From Notolepis coatsorum (lineage: Eukaryota; Chordata; Actinopteri; Aulopiformes; Paralepididae): a stretch of DNA of 64,000 nucleotides. The DNA is taken from contig OZ020591.1 in NCBI GenBank assembly GCA_963971535.1, positions 15,578,623 through 15,642,622 of the forward strand, written 5' to 3'. The notes beneath the pieces were generated by a model. It saw only the letters and a program-made list of their open reading frames with translations. It was not told the DNA's origin and ran no database searches. Below, one piece after another: positions 24,916 to 35,140 of the stretch (within the stretch, counting starts at the first letter, position 1; each line of letters opens with the position of its first letter). The translations under genes and the position numbers were made by a program.

Positions 24916-25071
24916 GCACAGGCTGAGATATGAACGAGTAACGTGTGGACAGATTGACGCGACACAATCCTCTTGGGCAAAACATCACGATATCCACGAT
25001 ACGTTGAAAAAGTGTATCGTTAATGAACTGTACCCGATATTTATATAATATCGTCATATCGCCCAGCCCTA

Positions 25072-25172
25072 CAGAGAAGCCACATCATTGTGATCTGTGT
25101 GAGAAGAGATTCAGTAAATTAGAATATTCGAGAAAACATGCGAAAATCCACTTGGGAGAAAAGATTCAGTGA
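25072..25172 (+). pseudogene. Decayed continuation of the zinc-finger exon, part 2
   Basis: Immediately after the hAT element the zinc-finger reading resumes with cagagaagccacatcattgt, giving a finger [19 protein letters not shown] and then a short end, IHLGEKIQ, and a stop. One TSD copy is in frame with this part. This shows the exon was continuous before insertion. Confidence 0.82.
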
Positions 25173-25195
25173 AATGTCAAATTTACTACTTTTGC

Positions 25196-25470
25196 ATTTG
25201 TGCAAGGAGGAACAGGAGGAGCACTGCCAGAGCCCTACAAAACCACCTCCAGCAGGCCACCAATGTGCATGTTTCATCTCAAATTGTGAGAAGCGGACTC
25301 CATGAGGTTCGTATGAGGGCCCAACGTCCACAAGTGGGGCCTGTGCTCACAGCCCAACACCGTGCAGCCAGATTGGCATTTGCCAGAGATCACCAGGATT
25401 GGCAGATTTCTGTGCTCTTCACGGATGAGAGCAGGTTCACACTGAGCACATGTGACAGACGTGGGTTCCT
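25196..25470 (+). pseudogene. Tc1/mariner-type transposase fragment (N-terminal half)
   Basis: The frame reads [20 protein letters not shown] (end of the DNA-binding region) and then [11 protein letters not shown], the first catalytic-Asp region of the DDE core of fish Tc1-like transposases. The left terminal repeat and the first residues are missing, and the similarity stops after CDRR. The rest of a Tc1 transposase of the same type and orientation appears at 31525-31818. Confidence 0.8.
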
Positions 25471-25524
25471 TCTCATGCATGACAAAAAAAACGAACTTGA
25501 AAACTAGATGAAAATATAGTACAA

Positions 25525-26112
25525 TATAAAACATAGATGGAGTTGATGTAGAGAGAGTTAATGAATTTTGTTTTCTTGGTGTGATTATGGATGATAAATT
25601 AACATGGAAATCGCACATAGCACACGTTAAAAAAAAGATGTCCAAGAGTATTTTTGTTATGAATAAAGTAAAGGATGTGTTAGAGTATGAGGCAATGAGA
25701 ACACTACTGTTCACTCATCTCACCTTATATCAGTTATTGTGTTGTATGGGGGAATACTTATGGGACCAACATAAAACCATTATATATACTACAGAAGAGG
25801 TCTGTAAGAATCTTACATAAAGTGAGTTATCGAGAACACACAAATACATTTATTAAATCTAGAATAATTAAACTTGAAGACATGGTTAAGTTTCAAACAA
25901 TGTTAATTATGTTTAGGGCAAGAAATAATACACTGCCAGAAAAACTACAAAATATTTTTCATTTAGAAGGTGAGTTTAGTAGGAGAAAATACTATTTTAA
26001 ACATCAGTTTGCACGTACCACACTTAAACAGATGTGTCCTTCAGTTATTGGTGTAAAGTTGTGGAATTCTCTCCATAGCAAGCTTAAGGGATGTAATAGT
26101 GTTTATCAATAA
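25525..26112 (+). pseudogene. LINE reverse-transcriptase C-terminal fragment
   Basis: The first part gives VNEFCFLGVIMDDKLTWKSH, the thumb motif of LINE reverse transcriptases. After a frame change at about 25815, it gives a C-terminal segment ending VIGVKLWNSLHSKL, typical of the closing domain of L2-like LINEs. The palm motifs are absent; the copy is 5'-truncated and frameshifted. Confidence 0.75.
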
Positions 26113-27216
26113 TAAAAAAATAACAAAAAAAAATATATTTAGTCAGTATGAAAATCAAATGTGATCTGAATAGTGAGATCTTTTTTTTCTCTTTCTTTTA
26201 TTCTTTATTATTATTAAATTTGTTCTTGTTTAACTGGATTGTGTGTTTCTTGTATAATGGTATAAATTATTATTTGTGTAAATTAGGTTGTACGCCGACC
26301 ATTAACACTTTGACGACTGTTCGGCGCCGTCTAATTAGTGGCTAGAGGACCGGGGAATGTAAACAAACATGTGGGTTTTGTAACAGCTATATCTATGCTT
26401 TATAGTATTGCTATCTGTCCATTCTCATTGTCACTTGAGTGCATAAACCGTCCCTTATAGCGCCGTGAATATAAGCTTTATCGCATATTTCGTATCATCT
26501 ATTTTCTGGAAAGCTAGTTATAGAGCTAAAGGCTACTAACGTTATATTCAACGGCATTTCCGTTGTATATATTATAATGAAAAAACACAAACTGCTTATG
26601 GTCCGGACTGTATCAGAGCATCTATTGATGAAAGGGGGGCGGCGGGGGATGTCTATTAGTATTATTGATTACCAATACAGTGGCCGTGTAAGTAGCCACA
26701 TTCACAGATCGATTGCTTACGTTGCACAACAAGCTCCGATCCGGCTATAAATTAGGTGAAAAGGCTCCTACCGTCACCCGGTGGGTTCCCCTCTAGCTTT
26801 TCCCCGTTATCGATCGGCATCTGGTAGATCAATATGTCCATTGGTTGATGATAAATCCTCTTATTCCAATTGGAAACGTGATCCACTTTGTATAGTGTGG
26901 CTTTAATATCAGGCTCCGTTGGAGGGTGAAAAAATAAAAATTGCATTCGCCCACAATGATACTGCAGTGGAGCGATGGCGCCCCTAAGAGGATCTGGCCG
27001 GTATTGCATGTTGCCGAGGGTAGATCTGCAGAGTCGATCGGGGATGATGATCCGGTTATAAATATGGAATAAAACAATAACTTGCCACGGCTATATACGT
27101 GGCTCTGGTCCACAACGCATGGCACCGAAACCTGTATAAACTTGTGGCCGGTCCCTATTGTGTTAAGTAAATACTTGTTTAGTTTAGGAATAAGGGGCAG
27201 GTAACTATAAGATTTA
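26113..27216. other. Unassigned sequence
   Basis: T-rich stretch at 26168-26260, then mixed sequence with short hairpins such as gccacggctatatacgtggc near 27084. Overlapping ORFs at 26752-27125 on the minus strand have no recognisable domain. Confidence 0.45.
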
Positions 27217-27529
27217 CAGGGTTCGTACGGGTGCTGGAAATCCTTGAAAATGCTTGTATTTCAATCTGGTGTTTTCAAGGTTTTAAATGTGCTTGAATTG
27301 TGTATAAAGTGCTGGAAAGTTATTGAAATTGTAATTGCACTTTATACTTTCATAATCACTCGCTATCTGACTGAATAGTTTGGTTTTTAGATAAAGAAAT
27401 AAAATAAGTCTGAGCGACTCGAGTGAGCCACTTTCGCCTTTCACGCAAAATGAAATGTGGCTGGGCTCGACCCGTAGTGTTTTTCTTTTTTTTACCTGTG
27501 CCATCTGAGAACAGCGTGTGTGTGTGGCC

Positions 27530-27694
27530 AACATGCGGGGAGGCTGCCGTTTTAATGAGCTCTGGCTTGGAGATATCAAATATAATTCATGGTTAAAAAG
27601 AGGAGAACATCCTCGAGTAGCCGTGTGCAAAATATGCAGAGAGGACCTGCAGATTTTTACCATGGGAGTCTGCACTTTCGAGCCACGTTGAAAG
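27530..27694 (+). pseudogene. Exon 1 of a hAT-like transposase (zinc-finger domain), frameshifted
   Basis: Starting at ATG 27531, the reading gives MRGGCRFNELWLG, WLKRGEH and VAVCKICREDLQIFTMG. This is the FxxxWL...C-x2-C pattern of the BED/TTF-like zinc finger at the start of this transposase group. After MG the expected continuation ESALSSHVE is in another frame, so a small indel near 27663 broke the exon. A splice donor (aaag/gtgagc) follows at 27694. The conserved finger ends with His residues encoded at the start of exon 2 (KKHH). Confidence 0.68.
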
Positions 27695-27974
27695 GTGAGC
27701 CATGGATGTTATTAACGTGACTTAGCCTGGCTCGCCAAGTTTGATACTACAGCGGGCCGGCTCCACACTAGTCTCCGTTAATGTTTGTTATAAAAATACC
27801 ACTTCAATAATCGAAATAGTCAAAGGCAGAATACACTATTGGAATTACAAACTCGCGTTTACCGGACTCTGTTTTTCACCGCAGTGTTTTGAAATGGGCT
27901 ACATGTAGCCTAGCCTAACGTTAGGCGAATTAATGTCAGCTCATTCCCTTCCATGTATTTCAAAACACGATAAC

Positions 27975-29735
27975 TTGTGTATTTTGTATTTTATTTTTTT
28001 ATTATTTTTTAAACAAACATAATTTTTTTGGTATAAACAAACATGACAACACACGATAAGATATACAAGCATTCATTGTCAGGGCACATCCAATGAGATA
28101 ACCTTTTAGTTAGTTGTCTTATATAAGATATACCCATAATACCTGTTATCTAAAAAAAAACCTACACACATATGCTCAGCTCGAACCCCCCCCCTCCCGG
28201 ACCCCACCTTGAGAAGTACCTCCACTATCCCTCGCACCTAACCAGACACTACCATTATAAGCTAGCTTTTATTCTCTCCACCACTTCTAACCACATTGAC
28301 ATTTTGGATTCATTGAGACCCAGAATTCTTGCTGTAGATATTTCATGGTAAATTACATCGAGATATGTAAGAAACCAAACTTTACGGCACATTTTTTCCG
28401 GTTGAAACCAGCGTGATGCGATCAGCTTTTTGGCTACTGTGATACCCGATAAAACCAATCTCTTTAGCTGTGGATTCACTGCAAACTCAAAAACATCATT
28501 CAATAGTAATACCGAGGGGTGTACAGGTATATTCCAAGATACGAGTTTTGATATTTGTTGGGTCACATCTTTCCAGAATGCCTTAACTGGTGAGCAGTCC
28601 CAATACATGTGCACAAATGTCCCTTTGTCCCCATTTGTACATTGGGTGCATTTGGAATCTTGTTTAAGCCCCATTCGGCACAGTCTTATAGGAGTCAAGT
28701 ATGTCCTGTGAATATAGTTAAGATTGATTTGTTGATGATCCGGGTTCCTTGATGTAAGTCGGACATTTGCCCAGGCTCCTTGCCAATCAAAGTCATTTTC
28801 CAGGTCTGGTATATCCCTCCTCCAGACAGAGTCAAGTTGGAGGGTTTCATACGAGGACGTTAGTAATTGATGATAAAATTCTGAAACAAAACCTCTCGAT
28901 GTCTCTCTTGCGTAGAAGAATTTGTGGTATCTGTGGTGTTCAATTGGTCTGTCTAATGGAACACCGTGAGACTTCAAACATAGCTCTAACTGTTTGTGAA
29001 AAAGCCATGTGGACTTGGTGAGATTAAATTTTTTGCGTATTTCTTTATCACTACAAAAACCCTGTTTGTTAAAAACATCCCCTAATGAGTGTATGCCTTG
29101 CTCTTCCCATATAGGGAATCTTATAGGTCGTTTTCCAATTAAGAGAGCATTGTTATTGAATAAGGGAGTATGATTGTGCCATTTTTGTGGGTTAGGATTT
29201 TTTTTTTGTGATTCACGCCATATCCGGATCGCATGAGTAATTATGGGGCCAAATTTCCGTTCACAGTGCTTGATTGGTAGTTTAGTGTATGCTATGTCCT
29301 TCAGTCTATGTGGGGCTACTATGTTTTCTTCTATTTTTCTCCAGGATGCTAATGCTTGGGAGTCAAACCATGTTGTCAATGGACTTAATGAGTACGCCTT
29401 AAAATATAGGAAAAAATCTGGAAATGCCATGCCACCATCTGCTTTATTTCTCTGTGCGGTGGATCTTTTTATACGTGGTGGTTTGTTATTCCAAATAAAT
29501 TTGTATGTGGAGGAGTGTAATCTTTTCCAGTAACCCTCTGGAGGGGGTAACGGTAGCATTGAACAGAAGAAGTTGATTTTAGGTAGTACATCCATCTTAA
29601 CTATTGATATCCGTGCTTGTACTGTGTTTTTAAGTTTTGCCCATCTATCAAGGTCGTCTTTGATTTTGTTTTGGATTTTTGTGTAGTTGTGCTTCACCGT
29701 TTGTCTTATGGTAGGGAATATTTCCACTCCCATTG
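27975..29735 (-). mobile_element. 5'-truncated L1-like LINE
   Basis: Minus strand: ORF2 C-terminal part (28255-29733), then a 3' untranslated part extending to an A/T-rich end near 27975-28035. It sits in the intron of the hAT-like element. Confidence 0.78.
28255..29733 (-). pseudogene. L1-like ORF2 C-terminal portion (492 codons, open)
   Basis: The frame starts MGVEIFPTIRQ, at the thumb of the L1/Tx1-type reverse transcriptase. It contains YKFIWNNKPPRIKR and GGMAFPDFFLYFKA, the highly characteristic post-RT segment of L1-clade ORF2. Near its end is the zinc-knuckle-like C-x2-C...H-x4-C motif (CTQCTNG...HMYWDC). No stop interrupts the 492 codons, so the insertion may be fairly young. The endonuclease and RT palm motifs are missing through 5' truncation, so it is not functional. 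The exact family (fish L1 versus Tx1) cannot be decided by eye. Confidence 0.85.
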
Positions 29736-29825
29736 AAATGGTATTTAATTTTTATAACGGAACATTTACGGAGACTGGTGTGGAGCAGTTGTAGTCTGGA
29801 ACGCAGTAACGTACTGTATATCTGT

Positions 29826-29975
29826 ATGTCATGATGAATTGAAAATGGGGGACCCTGGTGTAAACAAGACTAAAGTATTTCTCTGGTCTGCATCCCCTTA
29901 ACAATTGTGTGTATTGAGCCGTACTGTATTGTACCCATTCTGCAATCTGTTAATAAAGTGTTCAATCAAACGTGA
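29826..29975 (+). repeat. Dispersed LINE-tail-like repeat, copy 5
   Basis: Starts tcatgatgaattgaaaatgg, includes tgtattgtacccattctgca and ends cagtt/aataaagtgttcaatca-type sequence. Very close to copy 2. Confidence 0.8.
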
Positions 29976-30083
29976 CGAGCCAGGCCAATTATAGCATGTT
30001 AATTTATGGAGCGAACGTGAACTTTACAGTAAATTACATCGATAATAATGTTAAGGTAGTTAGTTCCTGTAGGTACTAGGTAG

Positions 30084-30165
30084 TTTAAGTTTATTTGGAT
30101 CCCCATTAGCCACAGCAGTGCTGGGGCTATTCTTCCTGGGGTCCATAACACATAAAATACAGTTA
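30084..30165 (-). repeat. LINE 3'-end fragment
   Basis: Contains tttggatccccattagccac and ttcttcctggggtcc. In reverse orientation it resembles the LINE end at 44260-44320 (ggaccccaggaagactagct ... ggggatccctaataaa). Confidence 0.65.
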
Positions 30166-30352
30166 CAGACGTATACACTCACAACATTTACATGTCATAC
30201 AGACAATTAAAACAACAATAAAAACCCTTATACACTCATAACATTTACATGACATACAGACCATTAAAACAACAATAAAAACCCTTATACACTCACAACA
30301 TTTACATGTCATACAGACAATTAAAACAACAATAAAAACCCTAATCAAATTC
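30166..30352. repeat. 57-bp tandem repeat, about 3 copies
   Basis: aacatttacatgtcatacag recurs with a 57-bp period (30183, 30240, 30297), followed by caattaaaacaacaataaaa. The antisense ORF with repeated IRVFIVVL is only this repeat. Confidence 0.9.
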
Positions 30353-30785
30353 ATAATACAAGATAAAAATATATACGCCTTATGAATTCATAATACAATA
30401 CAATAATACCTACTCATAATTAATTCATAATACAATACAGCATAATATACTATTTAGCCTTTACATACATTATCTATGTTCATATCAGCCAATTATACAA
30501 TATTTTAATAATATATCCCTATCAGACACATGCCTTTTCATCCATATATACCTATCTCTTTATCAGACACATACATGATCTGGTAGGTAGGCCATCATTA
30601 GGCTCTGAAATTCATAGGCAGTAGCCTATCATTTAATGAAATCTAAATGTATAATATCATAATGATCCATTTAGATTAAATGTCAACATTAAACAATAAA
30701 CACGCTTAAAATGAAGTACAACCAGTGAGATTAAATTAATAAAACACTTTGTTTTATTTATAACATGTTGCTCCTTTTTATTTAG

Positions 30786-31298
30786 GGAAGAAGCATCACA
30801 TTCTGATGAAAGCACGTCTAAATCCAGGTCCTGCATTAGTGGATTATTTCCAGCAGACAAGCAATGCATCAAGCAGCACAGCTACATCCACATCAACAAC
30901 CAGCAGTGTAGTGAGAGCCAGAGCAGCCAGTGGAGTAGCTTGCAGTGGAGTTGCCCCTCTACCATCCCCAGGCTCATCCAAGAACCAGTCAACCAGCAAC
31001 ACCACAGGCACCATTACATCATTTGTTACCTCTAATCCAACAAGCTGAAATATGCTGGGCAACAAAAGCTGTAACCAGCCACTATTCCTACCACTCTTGT
31101 AATGACATGGGGGACATGTTTCAAACCATGTTTCCTGACAGTGAGATAGCAAAGCAATTTACTTGTGGGGAGTATAAAGTGGCATACCTCACCACATGTG
31201 GGATAGCTCCTCATTTCTCTTCCCTGATGAAGACCAAAGTTTTATCTGGTGACTATTTGAGTGATTGTTTCATATCGGCTCAGGCAGGTTATATATGA
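30786..31298 (+). pseudogene. Exon 2 of a hAT-like transposase, frameshifted
   Basis: After an acceptor-like tttatttag, the frame gives KKHHILMKARLNPGPALVDY and a long Ser/Thr-rich stretch. It then shifts near 31035 into AEICWATKAVTSHYSYHSC, DMFQTMFPDSEIAKQF and YLTTCGIAPHFSSLM. The block W-A-x-K...SH-S...FxxMFPDSxIA...APxF is the conserved region after the N-terminal finger in this family. The catalytic core and the dimerisation domain are absent before the right terminal repeat, so the element is internally deleted and dead. Confidence 0.68.
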
Positions 31299-31412
31299 TG
31301 CCAAGTCTACATCATTTTGGTTGTTTATAGAGCACAATAACATCTGAAAAGGCACCTTGAAAATGCTTGAAAAGTGCTTGCATTTTGCTTTGGAAAAGGT
31401 GTACAAACCCTG

Positions 31413-31524
31413 GATTTATTTTTCTTCCTGCTCCTTTTGTCCATGGAATGATATTTATGATTGTGTAATGAAGAAACTCTGATTGTATGATTCCATGTGG
31501 CAAATAAAAACTCTGAACTGAACA
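31413..31524 (+). repeat. Retroposon 3'-end fragment
   Basis: tgtggcaaataaaaactctgaactgaa near 31498 has a polyadenylation signal followed by a ctgaa-type tail, as at the end of a LINE or SINE. It abuts the Tc1 fragment. Confidence 0.45.
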
Positions 31525-31818
31525 ACGCTCGGCCTCATGTGGCTGGAGTGTGTCAGCAGTTCCTGCATGACGAAGGCATTGATGCTATGGACTGGCCTGC
31601 CCGTTCCCCAGACCTGAATCCAATCCAGCACCTCTGGGACATCATGTCTCGCTCCATCCACTGACGCCACGTCGCACCACAGACTGTCCAGGAGTTGACT
31701 GATGCCCTGATCCAGGTCTGGGAGGAGATCCCTCAGGAGAACATCCGTCGTCTCATCAGGAGCATGCCCAGACGTTGTAGGGAGTGCATACAGGCACGTG
31801 GAGGCCACACACACTACT
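31525..31818 (+). pseudogene. Tc1-type transposase, C-terminal part
   Basis: The frame begins NNARPHVAGVCQQFLHDEGI (second catalytic-Asp region), then MDWPARSPDLNPIQHLWD. The latter is the third catalytic region, where canonical members have E and this copy has Q (..NPIQHLWD..; the family usually reads NPIEH). It continues past a TGA to EEIPQENIRRLI and the C-terminal RRCRECIQARGGHTHY. The changed catalytic residue and the internal stop make this copy inactive. Confidence 0.82.
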
Positions 31819-32082
31819 GAGCCTCATTTAGAATTGTCTTGAGGAATTTCCACAGAAGTTGGATCAGCCTGTGATCTTATTTTTCCACTTTTATTTAGAG
31901 TATGATTCTGAATCCAGACCTCCATGGGTTAATGATTTAGATTTCCATTGATCATTCTTATGTTATTTTGTTCTCAACACATTCCACTATGTAATGAATA
32001 AATATTTTCAACTGGAATATTTCATTCATCGAGATCTAGGATGTGTTGTTTAAGTGTTCCCTTTATTTTTTTGAGCAGTGTA
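31525..32082 (+). mobile_element. Tc1-like transposon, right half with terminal repeat
   Basis: The coding part is followed by non-coding sequence and ends in tgtttaagtgttccctttat ... gagcagtgta. This is the inner-to-outer reading of a well-known fish Tc1-like terminal repeat (tacactgctcaaaaaaa). The element ends at a TA (32081-32082) exactly where the 33-bp minisatellite starts, so it was probably inserted at a TA inside that repeat. Confidence 0.82.
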
Positions 32083-32495
32083 TATGATACCCACCACTGT
32101 GTCCTTTATGATATATATGATACCCACCACTGTGTCCTTTATGATATATATGATACCCACCACTGTGTCCTTTATGATATATATGATACTCACCACTGTG
32201 TCCTTTATGATATATGATACTCACCACTGTGTCCTTTATGATATATATGATACCCATCACTGTGTCCTTTATGATATATATGATACCCACCACTGTGTCC
32301 TTTATGATATATATGATACCCACCACTGTGTCCTTTATGATATATATGATACCCACCACTGTGTCCTTTATGATATATGATACCCACCACTGTGTCCTTT
32401 ATGATATATATGATACACTGTGTCCTTTATGATATATGATACCCACCACTGTGTCCTTTATGATATATATGATACCCACCACTGTGTCCTTTATG
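32083..32495. repeat. 33-bp minisatellite, left block
   Basis: The unit is gtcctttatgatatatatga followed by tacccaccactgt, period 33 (for example gtccttt at 32101 and 32134), with 31-bp variants lacking one at. The ORFs with repeated MIYMIPTTVSF are the repeat in frame. The block stops at 32495 at a hAet insertion site (hAT element) and resumes at 34498. Confidence 0.95.
32488..32495. repeat. Left 8-bp TSD (cctttatg) of the hAT element in the minisatellite
   Basis: Identical to 34498-34505. The duplicated octamer is part of the minisatellite unit. Confidence 0.9.
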
Positions 32496-32560
32496 CAGGG
32501 CCGCCTCAGGGGGTGTGCGAGCAGTGCGGTCGCACAGGGCCTCGCGGGAAGGGGGGCCTC

Positions 32561-32595
<35 letters not shown>

Positions 32596-34358
32596 TTTCT
32601 ATTAATTTTTTTTTTATTATTATTTTTTTTTTTTTTTTTTTGCGAGGCCCCCCTTCCCGCGAGGCCCTTTTTCATCACAGACCTAAAATCTAGTTTTGCT
32701 TATATGCTTATATATTTCACATTAGACACGTTTGTAGAATGTGTCTGACTTGTTCCTGGGTCTGCAGTCCTGCAGCTGCAGACATACTCACTATTGGAGC
32801 TCAGCCTCTGGGGTTCTGCAGCAGCATTGGTTTCAACGAAGGGAGTGGTTTTACTCATAGTTTTACTTACATCATGTGTAGACAGTGTAGACGCCGGCAG
32901 CGTGAGTCGGCTGCGTTTGACATTTTCGCGCATGCAGCTTTTGACTATGCTTAGTTATGCCCAATAGCCAAGACGAAGAAAGAGGTCGGTCATTATCACG
33001 TTAGCTAATCTATCCAGAGGAGCGCGGCGAGGCGAGTGGATGTCTTTTCAAAAGAAGCAATACGCCGAAAGGTGTCCAGTCTGCCGGAAAGTACTCGAAG
33101 AAGAAGAAGAAGAAATTACACCGTGGGGCCAAGAAAGTTTCCTTCCACGTTGATACTGCGTTATGGTGAGTGACCGTGAGTCAACATATGATTATATACC
33201 CGCCGTGGATCTGTCTTTCTCTATCTGGAGCCAAACTGGTCGACGAGCTAATACTACTAGTAGCTAACGCTAACGGTGTGTGCCTGGTGGTGAGAGCACC
33301 TGGCTGTATGCAGCTACATAGAGCCACGTGCCTGATTGAGCTAACTGTTAGCCAGACGCCATGTGTGGGCTGGCTGGCTGGCTGTCGGCCCACCACGTCC
33401 TCCCCACACCCAGTCTCCTCGGCCGGAGCCGTGGCCCCCCGTACTATACCAGGAGGGAGGGGTGGGGAGCGAAGGTGGAGGGAGGCGCGCTGAGGCCTTT
33501 CGTCAACGTGGAGACCTGTGTTGCGGCCTTTCGCCCTGCGCCCTCGTGCAGCCAGGTAACTAAGATTAATGAAAATGTCATGACATTACCCCACTCTTAC
33601 TTCCTTCCCCTCCCGAATGTTTTGTTAATAACGATGTTTTTTTCCAGGCAAAACATATGCTACTTCACAACATTTGGAGATACGACATGTGCTGTGTGTG
33701 AATGGTGTAGCTTGTGTAGCTTGTGTAGCTTGTGTAGCGTTGGGCCATAGGCCAAAGCTGTGTGTGGCCTGGTGTCACAGAGTACCTGGCTAGCCTATTT
33801 AGCTGATGTCGGCCATTGGCTCCTTGCTTTGGTTTCTCTGGTATACCCTGCTCTTCTTGTTGGATTTAAGTGTTGATCTTTGTCCTTTTGAATCTGTCAT
33901 ACATGCTCTAGTCTCTAACACACACACACATGACAAACACACATGTTCTCTCTCTCTCTCTCTCTCTTTCTAACACACACAGTCTGCCTATGGCGGCCTT
34001 TCTCGATGGCTAGGCTGTGCTCAAGGATCTTCAGTCACAGTGCTCAGGTATTCTGCCACTGTGTACTCTCTGTTTAGGGCCAAATAGCATTTCAATTTCT
34101 TTCCAATGTGTCTCTCTCTCTCTCTCTCTCTCTTTTGATCTTTGTCCTTTTGAATCTGTCATACATGCTCTAGTCTCTCTCTAACACACACACACATGAC
34201 AAACACATGTTCTCTCTCTCTCTCTCTCTGTACACTGTATATTGACTGTAGAACGGGAGCTCTCTTTCGCTCTCTCTTTTGCTATATGTTGACTGTATCA
34301 TGCCCCGCCTCGGGCAGCGCTATTATTTAAGAATATGTTGACTGTATATATAAAAAAA

Positions 34359-34407
<49 letters not shown>

Positions 34408-34497
34408 TTTTTTTTTTTTACCTTTGGGGGGGGGGGGGGGGGGGGGGCCTCGCGTTAAATCTCGCACAGGGCCTCGCATTTCTCCCAGGCGGCCCTG
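32496..34497. mobile_element. hAT-type element, 2002 bp, inserted in the 33-bp minisatellite
   Basis: The ends are cagggccgcct at 32496-32506 and its reverse complement at 34487-34497. The TSD cctttatg is exact. Inside lie a strong foldback (32537-32667), CT/CA simple repeats (33940-34230), a duplicated ttgatctttgtccttttgaatctgtcata-type block (33871 and 34136), an A run with (ta)n (34353-34402) and a G run (34424-34447). A possible decayed basic N-terminal coding piece at 33015-33172 precedes a gt splice-donor-like site, but no transposase core is recognised. Confidence 0.9.
32537..32667. repeat. Foldback inside the hAT element
   Basis: The arms at 32537-32562 and 32642-32667 are perfect 26-bp inverted copies (gggcctcgcgggaagggggg ...). 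Each continues inward into an A run and a matching T run, so the predicted hairpin is longer still. Confidence 0.93.
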
Positions 34498-35037
34498 CCT
34501 TTATGATATATATGATACCCACCACTGTGTCCTTTATGATATATATGATACTCACCACTGTGTCCTTTATGATATATGATACTCACCACTGTGTCCTTTA
34601 TGATATATATGATACCCATCACTGTGTCCTTTATGATATATATGATACCCACCACTGTGTCCTTTATGATATATATGATACCCACCACTGTGTCCTTTAT
34701 GATATATATGATACCCACCACTGTGTCCTTTATGATATATGATACCCACCACTGTGTCCTTTATGATATATATGATACACTGTGTCCTTTATGATATATG
34801 ATACCCACCACTGTGTCCTTTATGATATATATGATACCCACCACTGTGTCCTTTATGATATATATGATACCCACCACTGTGTCCTTTATGATATATATGA
34901 TACCCACCACTGTGTCTTTTATGATATATATGATACCCACCACTGTCCTTTATGATATATATGATACACTGTGCTTTATGATATATGATACCCACCACTG
35001 TCCTTTATGATATATACTGTATGATACCCACCACTGT
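34498..35037. repeat. 33-bp minisatellite, right block
   Basis: Same unit and period as 32083-32495, with 31-bp and shorter variants near the right end (acactgtgctttatg). The first eight bases are the right TSD of the hAT element, so both blocks were one array. Confidence 0.95.
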
Positions 35038-35066
35038 GATGCTTTCCTTCATTTTATCTTCTAGTC

Positions 35067-35140
35067 CAGGGGTTCTCAACCTTTCTGCTGCCAAGGCACC
35101 CCTGTGTTCAATAAAATATTCCAGGGCACCCCTGCATACG
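35067..35140. mobile_element. hAT (Charlie-like) terminal sequence
   Basis: caggggttctcaacctttct followed by aaggcacccctg is a typical end of vertebrate Charlie-type hAT elements. The matching end was not found. A hAT transposase C-terminus on the minus strand at 36629-36940 points toward this end and may belong to it. Confidence 0.6.

Larger units (their letters stand above)
24029..25071. mobile_element. hAT-type non-autonomous element, 1043 bp, inserted in the zinc-finger exon
   Basis: The terminal inverted repeats are perfect over 17 bp: tagggctgggcgatatg at the left, and its reverse complement ending at 25071. The TSD cagagaag is exact on both sides. The element carries no transposase. 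It contains three copies of the dispersed LINE-tail-like repeat (24283, 24473 and 24845), so it has itself been a target. Confidence 0.95.
27217..31412 (+). mobile_element. hAT-like DNA transposon, ~4.2 kb, decayed, with nested LINE
   Basis: The left end is cagggttcgtacgggtgc and the right end reads inward cagggtttgtacacc: 12 of the end bases match as inverted repeats with one mismatch. Both ends then carry related sequence about cttgaaaatgcttg. The flanks share gattta (27211-27216 and 31413-31418), six bases rather than a clean 8-bp hAT TSD. Two exon-like pieces of a transposase lie inside, and an L1-like LINE, a dispersed repeat and a 57-bp tandem repeat occupy the intron. Confidence 0.72.

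Noticed and set aside
33015-33172. Transposase exon of the 2.0-kb hAT element
   Set aside because: One frame is Lys-rich and ends at a splice-donor-like site, but no conserved motif can be recognised and the A-rich tract makes chance likely.
32063-35010. Several ORFs with repeated YDTHHC or MIPTTVSF
   Set aside because: They are the 33-bp minisatellite read in different frames.
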